In this document: positions 6,300 through 13,800 of the stretch, in pieces | Numbering within the stretch: the stretch's first letter is position 1 | Layout: each line of letters starts with the position of its first letter | Origin: Clostridia bacterium | GTDB lineage: Bacteria; Bacillota; Clostridia; Christensenellales; CAG-138 | DNA: 14,995 bases | Assembly: GCA_016296415.1 (NCBI GenBank) | Contig: JAEDJH010000039.1 | Coordinates: forward strand, 1 to 14,995 | Direction: 5' to 3' | The notes under the pieces: generated by a model | The model's input: the letters and a program-made list of their open reading frames with translations, nothing else | Database searches by the model: none | Told to the model about the DNA's origin: nothing | Position numbers and translations under genes: made by a program

Positions 6300-7636
6300 G
6301 CCAATACCTCCTCAAGTGCGGTAAGCAAGCCGTCAATCTCGTCACGGGTGTTCATCTCGGTCACGCAGAACAGCATTCCCTTATCCTCGCAGCCGTAGTA
6401 GCCGAGCCTCATGCCGCCCACAAAGCCCTTTGCCCTGAGCAGGGAGTTTACAAGGATGGGATCCTTTTCAAACTCAACGACGAACTCGTTAAAGAACGGG
6501 GTGTCGGGATAGCGCACCTTTATTCCCTTTATGTGCTTCATGCCGTCCATGAGATAATGCGCCTTCTGTATGTTCTGGTTCGCCGTTTCACGCATTCCCA
6601 TGGGTCCCATGATGGACAGGTACATGCTTGCGGTGATGGCGCAGAGCATCTGGTTGGAGCAGATGTTCGACGCAGCCTTTTCCCTGCGGATATGCTGCTC
6701 ACGCGCCTGAAGGGTGAGAACATATACCTTGTTCCCCTCGGCGTCGGTGGTAAGTCCGGCGATCCTTCCGGGGAGGTTCCTTATGTACTTTTGCTTTGCA
6801 CACATAAAGCCGCAGTAGGGGCCGCCGAAGGACAGCGGCATACCGAGGGGCTGTGCATCGCCGACGGCTATATCCGCATCGTAATCGCCGGGGCGTTTGA
6901 GCATTCCGAGCGAGATGGGGTTGACGTATGCTACCATGAGCGCCCCTGCACCGTGAACGATGTTCGTTACCTCGTCCATGTTCTCGATATTGCCGAAGAA
7001 GTTGGGGCTTGCGGCTATGTAGCCGGCTGCGCCCTCGAGTGCCGCACCGAGAGCCTCGGTATCGGTAACGCCCTTGTCGTTCAGGGGTATCTCTGCTATT
7101 TCAACGCCGCCGAAGCGTGCATAGGTGCGGATGGTCTCACGCACATCGGGGGCAAGACCGGCACTTATGAGCACCTTTTTCTTACGCTTTATGTCGGCAA
7201 GCATATTCATCGCCTCCGCCGCCGCCGTTGCGCCGTCGTAAACGGATGCGTTGGATACGTCCAGACCCGTGAGGTTGCACATGAGTGTCTGATATTCGAA
7301 TATCGCCTGGAGCATTCCCTGGCTCATCTCGGGCTGATAGGGAGTATATGCCGTGTAAAACTCGGAGCGCATCAAAAGCTGCGGTATGAGTGCGGGTATA
7401 TAGTGGCGGTATGCGCCCGCTCCCCTGAAAAGAGGAAGCGATGCGTCGGTGTTCTTGGCATACGCTTTGAAAATGCGCCTTATCTCGGTTTCGCTCATTC
7501 CGTTGCCGAGGTCGAGCTCCCTTTTCAGCTTAAGCTCCTCGGGTATATCCCCGAAAAGCTCCTCTATGGAGTTCAAGCCCATGGATTTAAGCATTTCCTC
7601 ACGCTCTGCCGCCGTATTGGGGACATAGCTTCTCAT
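6296..7636 (-). CDS. gcvPA: Glycine dehydrogenase (decarboxylating) subunit 1
   Basis: This 446-residue subunit is the N-terminal half of the P-protein in organisms with a split enzyme; it pairs with GcvPB and lacks the PLP lysine. Family signatures are the N-terminal RSYVPNTAAEREEML, the segment FLGAGAY-like in this protein as LFRGAGAYRHYIPALIPQL (about 74-92), FYTAYTPYQPEMSQG at 97-111, and GDAQPLGMPLSFGGPYCGFM at about 266-285. AAAGGAAA at 7645-7652 sits eight bases from the ATG at 7636. The frame is intact. It overlaps gcvPB by four bases and is separated from gcvH by 158 bp that contain a hairpin, so its level may be set separately from gcvT-gcvH by RNA processing. Confidence 0.97.
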   Translation of the reverse strand: MRSYVPNTAAEREEMLKSMGLNSIEELFGDIPEELKLKRELDLGNGMSETEIRRIFKAYAKNTDASLPLFRGAGAYRHYIPALIPQLLMRSEFYTAYTPYQPEMSQGMLQAIFEYQTLMCNLTGLDVSNASVYDGATAAAEAMNMLADIKRKKKVLISAGLAPDVRETIRTYARFGGVEIAEIPLNDKGVTDTEALGAALEGAAGYIAASPNFFGNIENMDEVTNIVHGAGALMVAYVNPISLGMLKRPGDYDADIAVGDAQPLGMPLSFGGPYCGFMCAKQKYIRNLPGRIAGLTTDAEGNKVYVLTLQAREQHIRREKAASNICSNQMLCAITASMYLSIMGPMGMRETANQNIQKAHYLMDGMKHIKGIKVRYPDTPFFNEFVVEFEKDPILVNSLLRAKGFVGGMRLGYYGCEDKGMLFCVTEMNTRDEIDGLLTALEEVLA

Positions 7637-7794
7637 TGTTTTCGTTTCCTTTCAGAATGTTAGGGTGAAGGTCACAGCCTTACCTTTTTTAACATACCCC
7701 CGCAGTTTTGCGAAAATTCCGCAGAACACATCGGGGGTAATTTGCCTGTTTTGGCGGTATTTAACCCCTCTTTCGGGTATCCCGTCGTCAGCGC
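7637..7794 (-). other. gcvH-gcvPA intercistronic spacer with hairpin
   Basis: This is the only long gap inside the operon. On the minus strand ACCCCC (7738-7733) pairs with GGGGGT (7701-7696), enclosing a smaller TGCG/CGCA hairpin. It is not followed by a T-run in the operon direction, so a processing or mRNA-stability element is more likely than a terminator. No promoter with convincing boxes was seen in the spacer. Confidence 0.4.
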
Positions 7795-8172
7795 TTATGC
7801 CTCGGAAGCAACGAATGCGTCGTACTCTTCTGCGGTGAGAAGCTCGGACTCGTCGATTTCGTCCGCACGGAACACTGCGATGAACGCCTCATACGGATCG
7901 GAGTTGAGCAGCTCGGGAGTTGCGTCAAGCTCCTCGTTGATCTCGATAACCGTGCCGCCGATCGAGGTGTAGATCTGGGAAACGGCCTTTACGCTCTCTA
8001 CAACTGCAAAGGACTCACCCTCGGCAAAGGTGTCGTCAACGGCGGGAAGCTCGACGAATACGATGTCGCCGAGTGCATCCTGTGCATGGTCGGTAATGCC
8101 GATCTTCACGGTGTTGCCTTCGATAAGAAGCCATTCATGCTCTTTGGTGTATTTGCGGTCATTGGGTGTCAT
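7795..8172 (-). CDS. gcvH: Glycine cleavage system H protein
   Basis: This 125-residue lipoyl carrier of the glycine cleavage complex shuttles the aminomethyl group from GcvP to GcvT and electrons to lipoamide dehydrogenase. The lipoylated residue is Lys62 in the signature VVESVKAVSQIYTSIGG (57-73). YTKEHEWL at 8-15, GITDHAQDALGDIVFVELP at 25-43 and NDPYEAF-like NSDPYEAFIAV near the C-terminus complete the family pattern. AGGAGG at 8181-8186, eight bases upstream, fixes the start. It follows gcvT by 34 bp. No lipoate-protein ligase or lipoyl synthase gene is in the window, so the modification enzymes must be encoded elsewhere. Confidence 0.97.
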   Translation of the reverse strand: MTPNDRKYTKEHEWLLIEGNTVKIGITDHAQDALGDIVFVELPAVDDTFAEGESFAVVESVKAVSQIYTSIGGTVIEINEELDATPELLNSDPYEAFIAVFRADEIDESELLTAEEYDAFVASEA

Positions 8173-8206
8173 TTTGTTTTCCTCCTGAATTTTTATGCTT
8201 GGTCAA

Positions 8207-9289
8207 TTATTTGCTCTTTTTATAAAACGGAATGGCAACCTGCTCTGCTTTAAGCTGCCTTCCCCTTATAACGACTGTAAACTCGGCGCAGTTTTCGTAT
8301 TCCACGTCGATAAGCGCCATCGCATAGCTGCCGGTGAGCGTGGGAACGGGCATACCGGAGGTCACGTGACCTATCTGCCTGCCGTCCGCCCAAACCTCTG
8401 CGTGCTCACGCATGATGCCCTTGTCAACAAGGCGCAGACCGATACGGGTGCGCTTTTTGGGTGCCTTGAGCGCTTCGAGTCCGATAAAGTTTTCCTTTTT
8501 AAGCTTGATGGCAAAGCCAAGACCTGCCTCAACGGGGGTTATATCCCTCTCAAGCTCGTGTCCGTACAGGGGCATTCCCGCTTCAAAGCGGAGCGTATCC
8601 CTTGCGCCGAGACCGCAGGGAAGTATGCCGTATTCCTTGCCCGCCGCCATCAGCGAAGCGTGCAGCCTTGCGCCGTCCTCCGCCTTGCAGTAGAGCTCAA
8701 CGCCGTCTTCACCCGTGTAGCCCGTTACGGATACAAGGCAGTCAACGCCGGCAACCTTTATGCTTTCGGCAAAGGTGTAGTTTTTGGTGGGGAGGGTTCC
8801 CTCAACGCCCGCTGCGGTGAGGACTTCGTTGAACAGGGGGCCCTGAAGCGCAAGCTGCGCCCAGCCCTTGGACTGGTTTTCGAGCCTTACGTCACCGAAG
8901 GTATGTGCAGCGAACCATTCGTAGTCCTTGTCGGTGTTTCCTGCGTTAATAACGAGCAGATACCTGTCGTCCTCGATTTTGTAAACGAGAATATCGTCCA
9001 CGGTTCCACCGTCCTCGTAGCAAACGGGGGAATAGCGTACCCTGCCGGGGGTCATGGAGGTTATGTCGTTGGTGACGAGCCTCTGAATAAATTCAAAAGC
9101 ATCCTTGCCCTCGACCATTACCTCGCCCATGTGCGAAACGTCGAACAGACCGACACGCTCGCGGACTGCCTTATGCTCCTCGACTATCGAGGAATACTGC
9201 ACCGGCAATGCCCATCCGCCGAAATCGACCATCCTGCCGCCCAAAGCTATATGGGTTTCATAAAGCGGTGTTTTTTTGAGATTTTCCAT
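8207..9289 (-). CDS. gcvT: Aminomethyltransferase (glycine cleavage T protein)
   Basis: This 360-residue enzyme releases ammonia from the aminomethyl-lipoyl arm of GcvH and transfers the one-carbon unit to tetrahydrofolate, giving 5,10-methylene-THF. Signatures are DFGGWALPVQY (22-32), GLFDVSHMGEV (47-57), GGTVDDILVYK (94-104) with the catalytic-region Asp98/Asp99, VINAGNTDKDY (113-123), and GYTGEDGVELY for folate binding. The frame stays open upstream to 9412, but AAAGGTGA at 9297-9304, seven bases before the ATG at 9289, together with MENLKKTPLYETH as the usual N-terminus, fixes the start. It is the first gene of gcvT-gcvH-gcvPA-gcvPB and has a promoter and a 5' leader of about 130 nt upstream. 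Confidence 0.96.
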   Translation of the reverse strand: MENLKKTPLYETHIALGGRMVDFGGWALPVQYSSIVEEHKAVRERVGLFDVSHMGEVMVEGKDAFEFIQRLVTNDITSMTPGRVRYSPVCYEDGGTVDDILVYKIEDDRYLLVINAGNTDKDYEWFAAHTFGDVRLENQSKGWAQLALQGPLFNEVLTAAGVEGTLPTKNYTFAESIKVAGVDCLVSVTGYTGEDGVELYCKAEDGARLHASLMAAGKEYGILPCGLGARDTLRFEAGMPLYGHELERDITPVEAGLGFAIKLKKENFIGLEALKAPKKRTRIGLRLVDKGIMREHAEVWADGRQIGHVTSGMPVPTLTGSYAMALIDVEYENCAEFTVVIRGRQLKAEQVAIPFYKKSK

Positions 9290-9421
9290 TGTTGTTTCAC
9301 CTTTCTGGCGGATTTGACCTATATACCGTAAGCCGTCGTTGTCCGCCCCGACGACAGATATTAAAACATAAAACGCCGAGCCATACCGAATGCGATATTC
9401 CGTATGCCTCATACATCACAC
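9290..9421 (-). promoter_or_regulatory. 5' leader of the gcv operon
   Basis: The predicted mRNA leader is about 130 nt. It contains one good hairpin: on the minus strand 9406-9397 pairs with 9391-9382 (nine pairs and one mismatch, loop ATCGC). A second, smaller stem GTCGT/ACGAC is centred near 9344. The conserved blocks of glycine riboswitch aptamers are absent. No internal terminator is seen. Confidence 0.4.
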
Positions 9422-9427
9422 ATGGCA

Positions 9428-9456
9428 ATTATATAGAAGCCTTTGGCATATTTCAA
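9428..9456 (-). promoter_or_regulatory. Promoter of the gcv operon
   Basis: On the minus strand TTGAAA (9456-9451) and TATAAT (9433-9428) are exactly 17 bp apart. Transcription should begin near 9421. The -35 box lies inside an inverted repeat (9442-9469). Confidence 0.8.
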
Positions 9457-9469
9457 TATAAAAGCCAAA
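9442..9469. promoter_or_regulatory. Inverted repeat around the gcv -35 box, candidate operator
   Basis: TTTGGC at 9442-9447 and GCCAAA at 9464-9469 form a perfect 6-bp inverted repeat with 16 bases between, and the centre contains the smaller palindrome ATATT-TC-AATAT. The repeat encloses the -35 hexamer, so a bound protein would block RNA polymerase. No regulator for it is in the window. Confidence 0.4.
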
Positions 9470-9515
9470 TAAATCGGTTATTTTCTTTTTACATCGGCAT
9501 ATACGGGCAAATTCA

Positions 9516-9764
9516 TCAAAGCTCCTTGAGCACGAGGAACGTTTCCCCCGGATTTAAGCCCGTCGCAATGCGTATTACCCTCGGGTGCCGCCGGTATTCG
9601 CTCCTCACCATATCCCGAAGCTCCGTGCCGCCGTGACAGCCGTGAATAATGCGCACACGATACACGCCGGAGTCCGCTTTTCTCAGGCATGCGTCGATAT
9701 GCTGCTTTGCGCCGCGCTTTGTGCAGCCGTGTATGTCAATGTCAATAAAACCGCTGTTCGTCAA
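9516..9764 (-). CDS. Stand-alone Smr-domain protein
   Basis: This 82-residue protein is almost entirely a Smr (small MutS-related) domain, known from the C-terminus of MutS2 and from single-domain proteins that cut or bind nucleic acids and ribosome-linked RNA. The conserved pieces are IDIDIHGCTKRGAKQHIDA (about 7-25, with the DIHG core in place of the usual DLHG/DLRG), RIIHGCHGGTELRDMV (about 38-53, matching the IIHGxGxGxLR loop) and a C-terminal beta strand ETFLVLKEL. The only usable start is a TTG at 9764, because an in-frame stop lies three codons upstream and no ATG or GTG occurs early in the frame. No Shine-Dalgarno site is visible. It reads toward gcvT but has no clear terminator before the gcv promoter. 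Its role here is unknown. Confidence 0.75.
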   Translation of the reverse strand: MTNSGFIDIDIHGCTKRGAKQHIDACLRKADSGVYRVRIIHGCHGGTELRDMVRSEYRRHPRVIRIATGLNPGETFLVLKEL

Positions 9765-9767
9765 GTT

Positions 9768-9797
9768 ATTTTACACAGGTAAAAAGGGTATATGCAA
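9768..9797 (-). promoter_or_regulatory. Possible promoter giving a near-leaderless Smr transcript
   Basis: On the minus strand TTGCAT (9797-9792) and TAAAAT (9773-9768) are 18 bp apart. The predicted start point, near 9761-9762, coincides with the TTG start codon, which would explain the absence of a ribosome site. Confidence 0.35.
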
Positions 9798-9867
9798 GCG
9801 GAATTTCCGCAATGCCCCAAAACAAAAGCGGCTCCTTTTCCGCACGGCCGAGCGCCGGCGCTTCATA

Positions 9868-9910
9868 AACAAAAGAGCACGCCCATATTCGCTTTATTCC
9901 GAGGCTCTTT
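9868..9910 (-). terminator. Probable terminator of the HprK-like kinase gene
   Basis: On the minus strand AAAGAGC (9910-9904, inside the last codons) pairs with GCTCTTT (9878-9872), followed by TGTTTAT. The loop of about 25 bases is long, so this is a moderate-confidence call. Confidence 0.45.
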
Positions 9911-10634
9911 CGCTCATTGCCCCGTATGCAACCTTGACCGCCTCGTCGCTTATGCTGCAGCGAAGGACGTATATCGGTACGGCCTTTATAAGCTCGTCAA
10001 GCTGGACAAGCAGGGCGTCAATGCCGCTTTTGGAGGCTATTCTGTGCAGAGTTTGCCTGAACAGTCTGTCAAACGCCTCTTTGGGCTCCATGCGCTCGAT
10101 GCTGTTTTCGTTGCTGCGCTCCAGAAACGCTATCGCTTTAAGCGGCGCCTTTATGTTGTTTCCGATATTCTTTTCGCCGCACCACGGCGTGCCGTACGCA
10201 TTGAATACGCCGTCCATGCGCCTTATGATGGGTTTGTCGTCGTTGATTATGGCGGCACGCTCCCCAAAGTGCTTCAGCCACAGCGCCGCATGGGTGGATT
10301 TTCCCACGTTGCAGTCGCCGGAGAACAGGTACGCCTCACCGTCAACGGCAACGGCGGAGCTGTGCAGTACAAAGCCGCCAAGCTCCAATATGGCATAGTT
10401 AAAGTTCTGCCCCGTGCAATAATGCTCTATCGTTTCCGATGACAGCCGCTGCATAAACGGGTTTCTGCCCTGCCTCATTGCGGCGATCTCGCCTTCTGAC
10501 ATTGAAAGCGTCATAATGGGTTCGCCCTGCGAAACCTCGTAATCCCTCGTCATTCGCTCAAGCCTGTCGTACCTCGCCTCAACGATAACATTCATATCGG
10601 CAATACGGCAAAGTCTTTTACAAATATTCGGCAT
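9894..10634 (-). CDS. HPr kinase/PEP carboxykinase-like P-loop kinase
   Basis: This 246-residue protein resembles the C-terminal catalytic half of HPr kinase/phosphorylase and its relatives, often annotated as HprK-related or SynChlorMet cassette ScmC-like kinases. LHSSAVAVDG at 90-99 matches the strand and His before the P-loop. The Walker A motif is SGDCNVGKST (105-114), with Lys112 and Ser113. IINDDKPIIR at 129-138 gives the Asp pair expected for magnesium and catalysis, followed by GTPWCGE at 148-154. It lacks the N-terminal HprK sensor domain and is not next to ptsH, so HPr is an unlikely substrate. In known clusters such kinases accompany PqqD-like proteins, radical SAM enzymes or peptide modification genes; none is present here. 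The ATG at 10634 has no clear ribosome site, and ATG codon 14 (10595) is an alternative start. Confidence 0.75.
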   Translation of the reverse strand: MPNICKRLCRIADMNVIVEARYDRLERMTRDYEVSQGEPIMTLSMSEGEIAAMRQGRNPFMQRLSSETIEHYCTGQNFNYAILELGGFVLHSSAVAVDGEAYLFSGDCNVGKSTHAALWLKHFGERAAIINDDKPIIRRMDGVFNAYGTPWCGEKNIGNNIKAPLKAIAFLERSNENSIERMEPKEAFDRLFRQTLHRIASKSGIDALLVQLDELIKAVPIYVLRCSISDEAVKVAYGAMSERASE

Positions 10635-10694
10635 AAATCACAACTGCATCCCGAAAAAAATCGGCGATGTCCTTTCACAATCGAATGATGACCC

Positions 10695-10715
10695 AAAAAG
10701 CGTGCTTCCGCTTTT
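10695..10715 (-). terminator. Terminator downstream of addB
   Basis: AAAAGCG (10696-10702) and CGCTTTT (10709-10715) form a 7-bp stem with a six-base loop. On the minus strand it is followed by a fifth T; the A/T flanks make it potentially bidirectional. It separates addB from the kinase gene. Confidence 0.6.
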
Positions 10716-10773
10716 CACAAAACGCCACCTGAATTTTACCATCCCTGCGGTGCTTCCGTCAAACCCCTGCGGT
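10702..10773. repeat. Short direct repeats behind addB
   Basis: GTGCTTCCG occurs at 10702-10710 and 10750-10758, and CCCTGCGGT at 10743-10751 and 10765-10773. The repeats interlock but show no palindromic or mobile-element structure. The rest of 10635-10804 holds no gene. Confidence 0.35.
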
Positions 10774-10804
10774 CGGATATATCAAATTTATTTTGCCGAC
10801 GGGC

Positions 10805-13800
10805 TTACTCCCCCGGCTCCTCCTCCGCCGCAATTATTTCGAAAAACTCCTCGTGACCGAGCTTTGACAGCTCATGCGTCGAGCAATCCCCGAACTTTTC
10901 GTCATACATACATATCGAGCCGAAGTCGCAGTAGGTGCATTGGCTTCTGTCGCCCGTTTTTTTCGGCCTTACATCGGTGTTGCCCTGCATTATGCTTTGG
11001 AGCGTTGCGGCCGCCTTCTTCTTTGCAAAGCCGACAATCTCCTCCATCTCGGTCGGGGAAACGAGGCTCCCCGTATAGCCGCCGTCCTTCTTCTTCACGT
11101 CAATGATATTTGAAGCCTTTTCAAAGCGCTCCGTTGCGTCAATGACGTCGAGCCTGTTCACCGTCACGCCCTGCAGCATGAAGCTTTTGAACAGCTCTTC
11201 CTTCAGCTCCTCCTTTTTTATGCGCCTCATATCGAGCATTTTCTGCCTTACGCCCATGTAGTAAAGCCCCGCTGCGCACGCCGCCTCGTCCGCCGCAAGC
11301 ATAGCCGCCACGTACAGCGGGAGCTGAAGCTGAAGCCCGTTGTACATCTCGGAGAACATAAAGTCACGCCCGCCCGATTTATAATCAATTATGCGGTAAT
11401 TATTCTTTTCGCCGTCAAAAAAGCTGTCCGCTCTGTCGATTTTGCCCGTTATCAAAAACTCCGTGCCGTCGGGCAGCTCAAGCCGAAGCGGAGGATATGC
11501 CCCGTTTTCGCCGAACTCTATCTCCGTCTGCAGGGGGCGGAACTCGCCCCTCGCTATCTGCATCACAGTGGCAAGCGCCGCCGCACGGATGGTGTTTTTC
11601 ATCATGCCGCATCTTGCCTTCAGCCGCTCGGACGAAAGGAATATGCCGTTGTTGTGCGTTTTTTCAAGCTCATCCAGGATCGGGTTTAGCAGCCTCGGCA
11701 CATCCTCCTCCGTAAGCTCGGCAAAGTCCGTTTCGCTCTCCAGCACGCTTTTTATGAACATATCGAGCGCATCGTGGTAGAACTTGCCCTCATCCGTTTT
11801 TCGCTCGGTAAACTCCTCCCTCGGGCGAAGCCTTAAACCGTAGCTCATGAAATGCTTGAACGGGCAGGCGTTGTACGTTTCAAGCCTCGATGCGCTGCCC
11901 CTCATGCTTTTGCCGTAAAGCTCCGCCGCAAGCTCACTGCCGAACGGCTCCTCGGAAACACGGAAAAACAGGGCATTTTCGACCATCGCCATCATATCCT
12001 TATACTTTTCGTTGGAGGCGTACCATCTGTAAAGCGCCGCCAGATCGCCGTCCGCCGTGCCCGTGTCCGCAAGCCGCCTTAACCCGAAAACGAGCTTCCT
12101 CGCCGCCGCCTCGGTATGGTTGGGGGTGCTTTCGTCCCTTATGCTGTTTCTTTCGATTATCCCGTTTTTGAAGATCGTGCGTACCCCGTCCAGCACCGAC
12201 GAAGCGGGCAGTTTATCGTCGCCGCTTCCCGGCGTATATGACAGCCACAGTTTGTCCTTCGCCTTGGTGAGTATGCTGTATGCGGAAAACAGGTTCGTGT
12301 TCGCCCTTTCGCCGGAATTTTCCCACACCGACAGGTCGCAGGACTTCAAAAACTCAAGCTCGTCGTCCGTCATTATATCGTTGTCGATCGCGTGCTTCGG
12401 GAAAAGCCCCTCTCTGCACCCCAAAACGAACAGCCGGCTTATGCCGAAGGCACAGGTCCTTTCCACGTCGCCCGTCAGCACGCAGTCCACCATCGAAGGA
12501 ATTATCCCGATCTCATAGGACGAGAAGCCCTCCTCCAAAACCCCCAAAAAGCGCTTTGACGACATGGCGGTGTCCCCGAATATGGCATGGATCTGGTCCA
12601 TAAGCTCCAGCGTCACCTGCCACGCCTGGTCGTTGGTGTCCGCAATATGCACAAGCCCCGACTCCCTTAGCTCCCCGCTCTTTTTGAGCACCTTGTCATA
12701 TACGTCCATATCGGCAAGGTAATCGTACAGCGCTTCGGTCTTTGCCGCCGCATCCTTCGCCTTTTCAAGCCGCTTTTTCAGCATAAGCATCGGCTCGACG
12801 AGCCTGCGCCTTAACGCCTCAAGCTCCCCGCCGTCCTCGCAGTCGATCTCATTGAGTATGCGTTCGTTTTTTATGCCGAATTTGAGCAGATGGTTTTCAA
12901 AGCGTTCGCATACATCCTCATTCTCGGATACAAGTCCCGTTTTCACCATGCTCATTATGTCGTCATAGGCGTATCTTCCGGTTATACACCTCATTGCGCC
13001 CAAAAGAAGCTCCGCTATCGGATGATTCGTCAGCGGCGTTTTTATATCGACAAAGGCCGGTATGCCGTACTTTTGCAGCGATTGCCCGAGCGCCGGCGAA
13101 TAGCCTGCCGGATCGGTCATTATCACCGCCATCTCGGAAAACGGCACACCCCTTTTCGCCTCGCCCACTATATAGTCGCACACGGCGTCGGTTTCCGCCG
13201 CAATGTCCGTTGCGGTATAGACGGTTATGTTATCCGCCCTGCCCTCGTATTCGACGGGTGGAAAGGCGAACAGGTGCTTTTCCAAATGGCACAGCGCCGC
13301 ATCATAGCCCATGTCGGAGGTTTTTTCGGTGTATTCGGTCTTTACCGTCAGGCCATGCTCCTCCGCCATCCTTACAAGGCGAAGATATGCGGCACGCTTC
13401 GATGAAAAAATGTCGTATGAGCCCTTTGCGCTATCCGGATCCATGCACACCGAAACGGTCATGCTCCCGGCAATGCTCATCAGCTCATCCATCACCCTGT
13501 ATTTTTGCTCGGTAAGGAACTCAAAGCCGTCAACATACACGTGCATTCCGCAAAACGACGAGCGTGAAAGGCGTTCGATGAGCGCATTTATCTTGTCCTC
13601 GCTGTCCATATAGCGGCTTTCAAGCTGCTTTTCAACGCCCTCGTATATGAGTGCAAGATCCTCCAGCTTCAGCCTCAGCGCCTCGGGCGCACGCCTTGCC
13701 GCCGCCAAAAGTAGCTCCGGCGTTATAACGAAGCGCTTGAAGCGCATAAAAAGCCTGTCAAGGCGGTCGGGCATACCGTGCTTTTTGGCTACCTTGCCAT

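Noticed and set aside
9290..9412. N-terminal extension of GcvT to 9412
   Set aside because: The extension is unlike any GcvT N-terminus, and a good ribosome site precedes the ATG at 9289.
9799..9811. Palindrome GCGGAATTTCCGC as a terminator before the Smr gene
   Set aside because: It has no usable loop and no adjacent T-run on either strand.
9649..10442. Plus-strand frames opposite the kinase gene
   Set aside because: The minus-strand protein has clear Walker A and Asp motifs; the plus-strand translations are low in conserved features and lack ribosome sites.
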